Positions 43,527 to 50,683 of a stretch of DNA of 64,000 nt are shown here, piece by piece. Each line of letters begins with the position of its first letter. Position 1 is the stretch's first letter. Origin of the DNA: Candidatus Villigracilis adiacens (GTDB lineage: Bacteria > Chloroflexota > Anaerolineae > Anaerolineales > Villigracilaceae); NCBI GenBank assembly GCA_016703605.1, contig JADJBU010000007.1, positions 155,349 through 219,348 on the forward strand, written 5' to 3'. Both the position numbers and the translations under genes were made by a program. The notes under the pieces are model-generated. The model searched no databases, was not told the origin of the DNA, and saw only the letters and a program-made list of their open reading frames with translations.

Positions 43527-44504
43527 ATGGATAATCTTGGAACCATTATTGGAATCGTCGTTGTCGCTGCCATTGTCGGCGTCATTGTCTTTGTGGTGGT
43601 GATCGGCGCCCGGCTTGCCCGTCAGGCTCAGGGCGATGACGATGGAGACCCGGTTCTGGCTCGCCTGGCTGAGGCGACCCAGCGCGGCGAGAATGTTTCG
43701 CTTGAAGACATCGAGCTCCAACAGCCCTTCATGCAGCGTGTCGTCGTTCCGGTTGCCAGGCGCATGGGCGAAATTTCGGCGCGGTTTACCCCCGAAAAAC
43801 TCCTTCAGGAAACCACCCTCAAGATTGAACTTGCCGGAAACCCCGGGCGGATCGACGCCGCCACCTTTCTTGCCACGCGCTTCGTCGGCGCTGCAATTTT
43901 TGGCGGGCTTCTGGCTTTGATTTCCAACATGCCGCAGGTGACGTGGCCCTTGGGACGCATCATCCTTGTCGTTACCCTGTTCACCGTCCTCGGCTTTTTC
44001 TTCCCGCAAATGTGGCTCTCGTCCCGCATCACCCGCCGTCAGAATGAGGTGCGCAAGGCTCTGCCAGACGCTCTCGACCTCCTGACGATCTGTGTGGAGG
44101 CTGGCTTGGGCTTCGAAGCCGCCATGTCTAAGGTGGCGGACAAGTGGGAGAATGAGCTCTCCATCATGTTTGGGCGGTGTATCCGCGAAATTCAACTTGG
44201 TAAAACCCAGCGCGAAGCGATGAGAGACATGGCTGACCGGATCGGGCTGCCCGAGTTGACGAGTTTTGTGGCGGCGGTCATTCAAAGCCAGCTGCTCGGT
44301 GTGAGTATGGCAAAGGTGTTACGCATCCAGTCTGACCAGATGCGTATGAAGCGGCGGCAGCGGGCGGAGGAGGAGGCTCACAAAGCCCCGGTCAAGATGA
44401 TCATTCCCATGGCGCTGTTGACCTTCCCATCGATCATGATCATTTTGATGGCTCCCGCCGCTTTCCAGATTGCAGATGCCTTTGCGCCGTTTCTCGGGAA
44501 TTAA
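43527..44504 (+). CDS. tadC: Tad inner-membrane platform protein TadC
   Basis: The product has 325 residues. The start at 43527 (MDNLGTIIG) is used, since GAGG lies before it at the end of tadB. A similar layout to TadB has a first membrane segment, a pair near 110-155 and a last pair near 285-325. The F domain has LPDALDLLTICVEAGLGFEAAMSKVADKW. It is the last tad gene here; no pilin, prepilin peptidase or outer-membrane secretin is encoded next to it, so those must be elsewhere. Confidence 0.93.
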   Translation: MDNLGTIIGIVVVAAIVGVIVFVVVIGARLARQAQGDDDGDPVLARLAEATQRGENVSLEDIELQQPFMQRVVVPVARRMGEISARFTPEKLLQETTLKIELAGNPGRIDAATFLATRFVGAAIFGGLLALISNMPQVTWPLGRIILVVTLFTVLGFFFPQMWLSSRITRRQNEVRKALPDALDLLTICVEAGLGFEAAMSKVADKWENELSIMFGRCIREIQLGKTQREAMRDMADRIGLPELTSFVAAVIQSQLLGVSMAKVLRIQSDQMRMKRRQRAEEEAHKAPVKMIIPMALLTFPSIMIILMAPAAFQIADAFAPFLGN

Positions 44505-44543
44505 CCCGGGACGGTTTTGCCGATTTGAATCAGGGAGGGTTCG

Positions 44544-45275
44544 ATGGCAGAAAATTGGAAATACAAAGCCTATCGGTCCATCTTTGGCGCGCTCGACCTG
44601 CTCTATCCGCCTGAATGCGGCGGGTGCGGCGCTGCCGGTTCGCGCTGGTGCGGCGATTGTCACCAGCGGGTAAAGATTTTGGATGGCGTTTTGTGCGATG
44701 TGTGCGGTTTGCCGCAGGAAAGCCCCGAGCCTTGTAAAGACTGCCTTGATGATCGTCCGCGTTACCGCGCTTTGAGAGCCTGGGCGGTATTCGAAGATCC
44801 AATTCGGTCCGCGCTGCATGTATTGAAGTATCGGCGCAATTTTTCGATGGGTGATTCTCTTGCGGCGGCAATGCTGCCCTTTGTCCGGGACCTGGGCTGG
44901 AACGCGGATATGGTTGTTCCGATCCCGCTTGGGAGACATCGCCTGCGCGAAAGGGGCTATAATCAGGTTGCCATGATCGCAAAGCCGCTTGCCATGGGTT
45001 TGGGAGTGAATTATTCTCCAAGGGCGCTTAAACGCCGGAAGGAGACGCGGTCGCAGGTGGGATTGAGCCGGGAGGAGAGAAAACAAAATGTTCATAGCGC
45101 CTTTCAGGCGGATAAAAACGCGCGGGGAAAGATTGTGCTGATCATCGACGATGTTTCGACAACCGGTTCGACTTTATCATCCGGCGCGGACGCTTTTTAC
45201 GCGTCTGGCGCCAGGGAAGTCTATGCGTTGACTGTCGCGCGCGCGCTGCCCCATCACGATCTGGCGGTCGCCTGA
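44544..45275 (+). CDS. ComF-family phosphoribosyltransferase-like protein
   Basis: The product has 243 residues. An N-terminal zinc-finger-like part has four Cys pairs (PPECGGCG, CGDC, CDVCG, CKDC), then a type I phosphoribosyltransferase fold with the PRPP loop VLIIDDVSTTGSTLSSGA (about 198-215). ComF proteins help take up DNA in naturally competent bacteria; the enzymatic reaction is not known. Its position right after the Tad genes, in the same direction, is suggestive because pili and DNA uptake are linked in some bacteria. GGGAGG precedes the ATG. Confidence 0.92.
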   Translation: MAENWKYKAYRSIFGALDLLYPPECGGCGAAGSRWCGDCHQRVKILDGVLCDVCGLPQESPEPCKDCLDDRPRYRALRAWAVFEDPIRSALHVLKYRRNFSMGDSLAAAMLPFVRDLGWNADMVVPIPLGRHRLRERGYNQVAMIAKPLAMGLGVNYSPRALKRRKETRSQVGLSREERKQNVHSAFQADKNARGKIVLIIDDVSTTGSTLSSGADAFYASGAREVYALTVARALPHHDLAVA

Positions 45276-45317
45276 CGCGCAGGTGTTTGTAACTCACAAC
45301 CCAAAAAGGAGCTTTTC

Positions 45318-45881
45318 ATGTCCAACAAAGTGGAAGTTCAGACACGTCACATTCGTATGACCGAACGGATCGAGGAGTATGTGACCAAAAAGGCGGGAAA
45401 TCTCGACCATTACCTGTCTGCCATCGAAGACGCCCGCGTGGAGTTGTCTCACCACAAGGCGGCGCGGGATGCCAAGGACCGGAATGTCGCCCAGGTGACT
45501 GTATTCGGCAAGGGCTTCACCTTTCGTTCCGAGGAACGCGCCGATGAAGCCCTGACAGCCTTCGACAAGGCAATGGATAACCTCCAGCGTCAGATCGAGA
45601 AATACAAGGGCAAGCATTATCACGGGCGCGGAGACGGGCGGTCTGCCGCTGAGGTGGCGGACGATATCATTGATTACGAGACGGGCGAACTTTCGCCGAT
45701 CTTTGCCAAACGGAAAAAATTCACCCTTTACCCCATGAGCGAGGATGAGGCGCTGGTTCAGATGCGCAACCTCGGGCATGATAACTTCTTCGTGTTTTAC
45801 AACGCGGAGACGAGCAGGATCAATGTGTTGTACCGCAGGCGTAACGGGAGTTACGGTTTGATCGAGCCGGAACTTGGATGA
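45318..45881 (+). CDS. hpf: Ribosome hibernation promoting factor, long form
   Basis: The product has 187 residues. An N-terminal RaiA/HPF domain (about 1-105) binds the decoding site of the 30S subunit. A linker follows, and then the C-terminal domain (about 130-187) with LYPMSEDEALVQMRNLGHDNFFVFYNAET and INVLYRRRNGSYGLIEPEL, which dimerises to pair two ribosomes into 100S particles. AAAAAGGAG precedes the ATG. It follows comF by 42 bases and ends at a strong terminator. Confidence 0.96.
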   Translation: MSNKVEVQTRHIRMTERIEEYVTKKAGNLDHYLSAIEDARVELSHHKAARDAKDRNVAQVTVFGKGFTFRSEERADEALTAFDKAMDNLQRQIEKYKGKHYHGRGDGRSAAEVADDIIDYETGELSPIFAKRKKFTLYPMSEDEALVQMRNLGHDNFFVFYNAETSRINVLYRRRNGSYGLIEPELG

Positions 45882-45885
45882 CAAA

Positions 45886-45916
45886 AAGAACGGGCTGACG
45901 TAGTCAGCCCGTTCTT
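45886..45916. terminator. Bidirectional terminator between hpf and the lgt-like gene
   Basis: AAGAACGGGCTGA, CGTAG, TCAGCCCGTTCTT with A and T tracts. The stop codon of the minus-strand gene (45904) lies in the right arm. Confidence 0.92.
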
Positions 45917-46635
45917 GATTCGGAACCCAGCCTGCTTTCGATGAGGATGAAACAAAGGAGGAGCGCCGCCCAGGCGAAGACCTGTCCGTTTCTGTATTGC
46001 CCGAGCAGAAGGCTGGGTACCGGGTAAAAGGCTTGCAACAGGATCTGTGAGGCGGAGGTCAACGCGGCGAAGGATAGGAAGATAATGCCGGGACGGGGAT
46101 TCTGCCCGAAGCGCCAGACCCAGCCGAGGGTCAGCAGGGAAGCGAGAACTTCGTAATGGCTGACCGGGTGAGTCGTTTCATCCTGGAATTGGATTCCCCA
46201 CGGGGCGCTGGTCGGCGTCCCATGAATTGTTCCATCGGCAAGGTGACTTAATCCAAGACCGACGGCAAAGACGGCAAAGAATGGGGTCAGGGCGTCGAGC
46301 GAATTCCAAAAGCCGATCTGGCTGCGTTGACCATAGACCGCTGCGGCAAGCAGGGCAAATGCGAAGGCGCCGGGTGAATCGAAAAGGTTTGCGTTGATCG
46401 AAAAAATGTCGAGCGGCTTTTGGGCGAAGATGGCGATGTTTTGGAGGACGGACACGAGACGCCCGCCAAGGACGAAAGCCAGAAGCCCGAAAAACACGAG
46501 ATTGTTGAGATCGTCTTTGCTGATGGTGTGACGTTCCGCGCGGCGTTCGGAGAGCGTCAACCCAAGCCAGGCGGCGGCTACGAGAAACAGCATGTGGCGC
46601 GGCGGCGCGAAAAGGTTTTGAAATGCTTCGAGCAT
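45904..46635 (-). CDS. Prolipoprotein diacylglyceryl transferase-like membrane protein
   Basis: The product has 243 residues and about seven membrane segments. Lgt motifs are recognisable: LGGRLVSVL (conserved Arg), a GLSHLADGTIHGTPTSAPWGIQF block equivalent to the Lgt signature, and HPVSHYEVL (His and Tyr-Glu). Lgt attaches the diacylglyceryl group to the lipobox cysteine. The window has at least six lipoprotein genes as potential substrates. Sequence is diverged from classical Lgt, so a paralog is possible. Its ATG overlaps the TAA of the thioredoxin-like gene upstream by one base. Confidence 0.8.
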   Translation of the reverse strand: MLEAFQNLFAPPRHMLFLVAAAWLGLTLSERRAERHTISKDDLNNLVFFGLLAFVLGGRLVSVLQNIAIFAQKPLDIFSINANLFDSPGAFAFALLAAAVYGQRSQIGFWNSLDALTPFFAVFAVGLGLSHLADGTIHGTPTSAPWGIQFQDETTHPVSHYEVLASLLTLGWVWRFGQNPRPGIIFLSFAALTSASQILLQAFYPVPSLLLGQYRNGQVFAWAALLLCFILIESRLGSESRTG

Positions 46636-47171
46636 TATTTCAACGCCTCCTCGACGCGGATGCGCAGCAGCGATTCGGACATCGGTCCGCCAATGACGAT
46701 CTCGGTGATGATGCCGTAGCGGTTGATGAAGTAGGATGAAGGCAGGGAGCGCGCCTGGTACGCGCGGGCGGTGTCGCCTGTTTCGTCGAGCAGGATGGGT
46801 ATGGTCAGGTTATATTCTTCGATAAAGGGTGCAAGGTCGAGGGGGTTATCCTGGTAGGTTTGGTCCACAGCCAGCACGATGAAACCCTCGCTGCGATACT
46901 CGTTGTAGACCTTTTCGATGGCGGGCATTTCCGCCTGGCAGGGCGGGCACCAGGTTGCCCACATGTTGACAAGGACGGCGCTGCCTCTGAGATCGGAGAG
47001 GGTGTAGGTTTCACCTTCGGGGGTTTTGAGCGAAAAATCGGGGGCGGGGAAACCGGCTTGAGGGGCGGGGTCTGCAGCTGCAACCGGGCCCGGCTGGACG
47101 GAGAGGGAAACCCAGGCGGCTCCGGCGATCAGGGTCAGAATGTAGAAAATGATTCTTTGGGTTTTATCCAT
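46635..47171 (-). CDS. TlpA/ResA-type thiol-disulfide oxidoreductase
   Basis: The product has 178 residues. The start is placed at 47171 (MDKTQRIIFYIL), where a signal anchor begins; the longer frame to 47282 has an unlikely basic N-terminus overlapping the divergent gene. One membrane segment is near 6-28, then a thioredoxin fold of the AhpC/TSA-redoxin group with VNMWATWCPPCQAEMP (CxxC) and LPSSYFINRYG with the cis-Pro. It is membrane-anchored and faces outward, reducing or forming disulfides, for example in cytochrome maturation. It is translationally coupled to the lgt-like gene. Confidence 0.92.
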   Translation of the reverse strand: MDKTQRIIFYILTLIAGAAWVSLSVQPGPVAAADPAPQAGFPAPDFSLKTPEGETYTLSDLRGSAVLVNMWATWCPPCQAEMPAIEKVYNEYRSEGFIVLAVDQTYQDNPLDLAPFIEEYNLTIPILLDETGDTARAYQARSLPSSYFINRYGIITEIVIGGPMSESLLRIRVEEALK

Positions 47172-47267
47172 GAAGTTTGGATGTAAAATAGGTTTTATTT
47201 CTTTCGTGCCTGCAACCTGCCTTCTGAATGACCGGCTGCTGCAGGCGGGCGTCTTCTCTATCTTACT

Positions 47268-48029
47268 ATGCTTTTTAACCAACCCATTTTCGTCGGTGTC
47301 GACCCGGCTTCACCCCAAAAATCCTTTACTTATGCGGCGCTGGATAAAGGGATGAATCTCATTGCGCTTGCCGACGCCGAGTTGGATGAATTAACCGCCT
47401 TCCTCGCGGGGCTGCCGTTCGCCACTGTGGCGGTCAATTCGCCGTCGGGGGTGAATCGTGGTCTGGTGCGCGAGATGAAGCCGGAGATGTTCAAGACCCT
47501 TAAGTCGCGCGCATCCGGCTTTCGTATGGCGGAATTCGAACTGCGTGAACGCGGAATCGCTGTAACAGGCACGCCTGCAACCGTGGCAGCCTGCCCGGCG
47601 TGGATGCAATCCGGTTTTTCCCTGTATCGCAAATTGGAAAGGATGGGTTTTAAAAAATACCCGGCAGGGGATGATGCCCCCCATCAAGTATTGGAAACCC
47701 ACCCGCACGCCGCGTTTTGCGCACTGGCTGGAACCGCTCCGCAGACCAAGATTTCGCTGGAGGGAAAGATCCAACGCCAGTTGCTGCTCTATGAAGCAGG
47801 CATGCGCATCAAAGACCCGATGGATTTCTTCGAGGAGATCACACGCCATAAAATGCTCAGGGGAACCTGGCCCCTCGAACTGTTATATTCAGCGGAGCAA
47901 CTCGATACCCTTGCCGCCGCGTATACCGCCTGGATGGCGGCGCACAGGCCCGAACAGGCGACCAGCCTTGGAGACCCGCGCGAGGGAACGATCATTCTCC
48001 CAGCAACGAATTTAAAGGAAAAATATTAA
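47268..48029 (+). CDS. DUF429 domain protein
   Basis: The product has 253 residues. The N-terminal FVGVDPASPQKSFTYAAL resembles the opening strand of RNase H-like folds (VG.D). The middle ATVAVNSPSG and later AFELRERGI-type and ETHPHAAF segments are typical of DUF429 proteins, predicted RNase H-like nucleases of unknown role. It is divergent from the tlpA-like gene. No ribosome binding site is seen before the ATG. Confidence 0.8.
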   Translation: MLFNQPIFVGVDPASPQKSFTYAALDKGMNLIALADAELDELTAFLAGLPFATVAVNSPSGVNRGLVREMKPEMFKTLKSRASGFRMAEFELRERGIAVTGTPATVAACPAWMQSGFSLYRKLERMGFKKYPAGDDAPHQVLETHPHAAFCALAGTAPQTKISLEGKIQRQLLLYEAGMRIKDPMDFFEEITRHKMLRGTWPLELLYSAEQLDTLAAAYTAWMAAHRPEQATSLGDPREGTIILPATNLKEKY

Positions 48030-48039
48030 AGCCGGATGG

Positions 48040-48045
48040 TAAAAT
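48040..48045 (+). promoter_or_regulatory. -10 box, leaderless start of the pentose phosphate operon
   Basis: TAAAAT is followed by 7 bases (TTCGCCC) and then the tkt ATG at 48053. It begins 10 bases after the DUF429 stop. No ribosome binding site precedes tkt, so the message is probably leaderless. Confidence 0.5.
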
Positions 48046-48052
48046 TTCGCCC

Positions 48053-50029
48053 ATGACAAACAACGACCTGCAAACCCGCGCAACCAACACACTTCGTTTT
48101 CTTTCCGCCGACGGCGTGCAAAAAGCCAACTCGGGGCATCCCGGTCTGCCGATGGGGGCGGCGGCGATGGCGTTCACGATCTGGACCCGTCACCTGAGAC
48201 ACAGCCCCCGCAACCCAAAGTGGATGGGACGCGACCGCTTCATTCTTTCGGGCGGGCATGGCTCGATGCTTCTATACTCTCTCCTCCATTTGACCGGGTA
48301 CGACCTATCTTTGGAGGACTTGCAGAATTTCCGTCAGTGGGGAAGTCTCACACCCGGGCATCCCGAATACGGCTGGACCCCCGGCGTGGAGTTGACCACC
48401 GGCCCGCTGGGCGCGGGTTTCTCCAGCGGAGTGGGCATGGCGATTGCGGCGGCGCATCTGACGGCGACTTTCAACAAACCCGGTCATGAATTGATCGATT
48501 CGTACATCTACGCCATCGTCACAGACGGCGACCTGATGGAAGGCGTTGCTTCGGAAGCGGCATCGCTGGCGGGACATCTCTCGCTCGGCAGGTTAATCTA
48601 TCTCTATGACGATAACAAAATTTCCATTGACGGCTCGACGGATTTAGCCTTCACCGAAGACCGCGCCAAACGCTTCGAAGCCTACGGCTGGCACATCCAG
48701 CGCGTAGACGACGGCAACGACGTGGAGTCCATTGACGCAGCCATCAAAGCCGCCAAAGCTGATCCGCGCCCGTCATTGATTTTGTGCCGCACCATCATCG
48801 GCTTCGGCTCCCCGAACCGGCAGGGGACGCAGAAGGCGCACGGCGAACCTCTCGGCGATGATGAACTCAACGCCGCAAAGGAAAATCTCGGCTGGGAAAA
48901 AGAGCCGCGTTTCCTCATCCCCGACGATGCTTTGGAATTTTTCCGCAAGGCAGTGGACCGTGGACGCGAACTCGAAGCAGACTGGAAACTTCGGCTTGAA
49001 GCGTATACCCGTCTCTTTCCCGACCTTGGCGCCGAATTCAACCGCCGCGTGTTGATGAATAAACTGCCCGAAGGCTGGGAATCTGCCCTGCCAATTTTTC
49101 CCGCCGACGCGAAGGGCATGGCGACCCGCGCCGCTTCCGGCAAGGTCATTAACGCGATTGCCGCGAAACTGCCCGAACTGATCGGCGGCTCGGCGGATCT
49201 GGCTCCCTCGAATAACACTAAAATCGAAGGTTCGCCCGCCTTCCAAAAAGATTCTCCCGCCGGGCGCAATTTTCACTTTGGCGTGCGTGAACATGCGATG
49301 GGTTCGATCCTCAACGGTATGGCGGTCTTCGGCGGCGTGATTCCCTACGGCGCGACCTTCCTTGTCTTTGCAGATTACATGCGCGCGGCGGTTCGTCTGG
49401 CGGGGCTTTCGCATTACCCGTCCATTTTTATTTTCACGCATGACTCGGTTGGCTTGGGCGAAGATGGTCCCACGCACCAGCCGGTTGAACATCTCACTTC
49501 TTTGCGATTGATTCCCAATCTCGTTGTACTCCGCCCGGCGGATGCCAACGAGACGGCTCAGGCGTGGAAAGTTGCCATTTCACGCAGAGACGGCCCCACT
49601 GTGCTGGCATTAACCCGCCAGAATGTCCCAACGCTCGAAGTAGGACAAGTCTACGACTTGTCCCGCGGCGCTTATGTGCTCAAAGACTTCGGTATTCCTG
49701 AGATCATTCTCATGGCGTCCGGCTCGGAAGTGAGTCTCGTTCTTGAAGCGGCGCAAAAACTGGCGGACGAAGGTAAAGGCGTGCGGGTGGTTTCCTTCCC
49801 AAGTTGGGAACTGTTCGAGAAACAGGACGAAGCCTATCGCGAGTCTGTATTGCCGAAAAACATCCAGAAGCGACTCGCCGTCGAAGCGGGATCAAGCCTC
49901 GGCTGGGAACGATACGCGCAGTCCGTCATCGGCATTGACCGCTTCGGCGCATCCGCCCCGGCGAAAGTCATCTTCGGGAAACTGGGTTTCACGGTTGAGA
50001 ATGTTGTGGCAAGGGCAAAAGAATTGTAA
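48053..50029 (+). CDS. tkt: Transketolase
   Basis: Transketolase moves two-carbon units between sugar phosphates in the non-oxidative pentose phosphate pathway, using thiamine diphosphate. The 658 residues are the usual length. Motifs are SGHPGLPMG near 24, the ThDP-binding TDGDLMEGVASEAASLAGHL near 160 and GVREHAMGSILNGMA near 405; the phosphate-binding SHDSVGLGEDGPTHQP is also present (as FTHDSVGLGEDGPTHQPVEHL). All domains are intact. It is the first gene of an operon with rpiB and tal-pgi. A GGACAAGTC..GACTTGTCC palindrome inside the C-terminal coding part (about 49645-49667) resembles intergenic repeats. Confidence 0.97.
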   Translation: MTNNDLQTRATNTLRFLSADGVQKANSGHPGLPMGAAAMAFTIWTRHLRHSPRNPKWMGRDRFILSGGHGSMLLYSLLHLTGYDLSLEDLQNFRQWGSLTPGHPEYGWTPGVELTTGPLGAGFSSGVGMAIAAAHLTATFNKPGHELIDSYIYAIVTDGDLMEGVASEAASLAGHLSLGRLIYLYDDNKISIDGSTDLAFTEDRAKRFEAYGWHIQRVDDGNDVESIDAAIKAAKADPRPSLILCRTIIGFGSPNRQGTQKAHGEPLGDDELNAAKENLGWEKEPRFLIPDDALEFFRKAVDRGRELEADWKLRLEAYTRLFPDLGAEFNRRVLMNKLPEGWESALPIFPADAKGMATRAASGKVINAIAAKLPELIGGSADLAPSNNTKIEGSPAFQKDSPAGRNFHFGVREHAMGSILNGMAVFGGVIPYGATFLVFADYMRAAVRLAGLSHYPSIFIFTHDSVGLGEDGPTHQPVEHLTSLRLIPNLVVLRPADANETAQAWKVAISRRDGPTVLALTRQNVPTLEVGQVYDLSRGAYVLKDFGIPEIILMASGSEVSLVLEAAQKLADEGKGVRVVSFPSWELFEKQDEAYRESVLPKNIQKRLAVEAGSSLGWERYAQSVIGIDRFGASAPAKVIFGKLGFTVENVVARAKEL

Positions 50030-50030
50030 C

Positions 50031-50046
50031 GCCGACTTAAGTCGGC
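50031..50046. repeat. ACTTAAGT-core palindrome between tkt and rpiB
   Basis: A perfect 16-bp palindrome GCCGACTTAAGTCGGC lies directly after the tkt stop, in the 32-base gap before rpiB. A longer relative, GCCGCAAACTTAAGT and complement, lies at 61281-61302. Confidence 0.75.
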
Positions 50047-50061
50047 ATTACAGGAGTATTC

Positions 50062-50523
50062 ATGAAAGTAGCAGTCGGTTGCGACCACGGCGGGTTTCCA
50101 TTGAAAGAAGTAGTCATTGAAGCGGTCAACGCATTGGGGCATGAAGTAATTGATGTTGGGACGTTCAGCGCCGATGCCGTGGACTTCCCTGATTTCGTGA
50201 AAAAAGTCGGCGAGAAAGTGCAAAGCGGTGAAGCCGGGCGCGGAATTTTGATCTGCGGCTCCGGCATCGGCGCGGCGATTGCGGCGAATAAGATGAAGGG
50301 CGTGTACGCTTCGATCTGCCACGATACCTACTCGGCGGCGCAGGGCGTGGAACACGACGCCATGAACGTGCTGTGCATGGGCGGGCGCGTGATCGGACCG
50401 GAATTGGTCAAAGTGATTGTGCCTGCCTTTTTGGACGCGGAGTATCTCGGCGATAAAGCAGGCGGCGAGCGTTTTGCGCGAAGAGTGGGGAAGATCAGAA
50501 AGATGGAAGAAGACAGTGAGTAG
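50062..50523 (+). CDS. rpiB: Ribose-5-phosphate isomerase B
   Basis: RpiB interconverts ribose 5-phosphate and ribulose 5-phosphate. The 153 residues are the usual length. MKVAVGCDHGGFPLKE at the start has the phosphate-binding Asp-His, and GILICGSGIGAAIAANKMKGVYASICHD carries the catalytic-base Cys and the anion-binding loop. Its end has the usual ERFARRVGKI helix. CAGGAG precedes the ATG. The stop codon and the first bases after it already belong to the heptamer array that fills the gap to tal-pgi. Confidence 0.97.
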   Translation: MKVAVGCDHGGFPLKEVVIEAVNALGHEVIDVGTFSADAVDFPDFVKKVGEKVQSGEAGRGILICGSGIGAAIAANKMKGVYASICHDTYSAAQGVEHDAMNVLCMGGRVIGPELVKVIVPAFLDAEYLGDKAGGERFARRVGKIRKMEEDSE

Positions 50524-50660
50524 TGAGTGGTGAGTAGTGAATGGTGAGTAGTGAATAGTGAATGGTGAATGGTGAATGGTGATGGTTCTTGAAGCCATTC
50601 CCTATTCCCTATTCCCTATTCCCTGTTTCCTATTCCCCGTTTCCCATGAACTATTCTCTT
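50517..50660. repeat. Long facing heptamer arrays between rpiB and tal-pgi
   Basis: About ten units of the AGTGAGT/GGTGAAT type run from 50517 to 50585 and cross the rpiB stop codon. They are followed by a short spacer and about eight units of the TCCCTAT/TCCCTGT type to about 50650. This is the longest array in the window. GGAG of the tal-pgi ribosome binding site lies just beyond (about 50669). Confidence 0.88.
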
Positions 50661-50683
50661 AATTTCAAGGAGCAATTTTTATA

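Noticed and set aside
49640..49667. Palindrome inside tkt as a terminator or inserted repeat
   Set aside because: It encodes GQVYDLSR, a normal-looking transketolase stretch, and has no T run. It may only look like the intergenic repeats by chance.
50517..50660. Possible CRISPR array because of many short repeats
   Set aside because: The units are 7 bp without spacers and have inverted counterparts. No cas gene is nearby.
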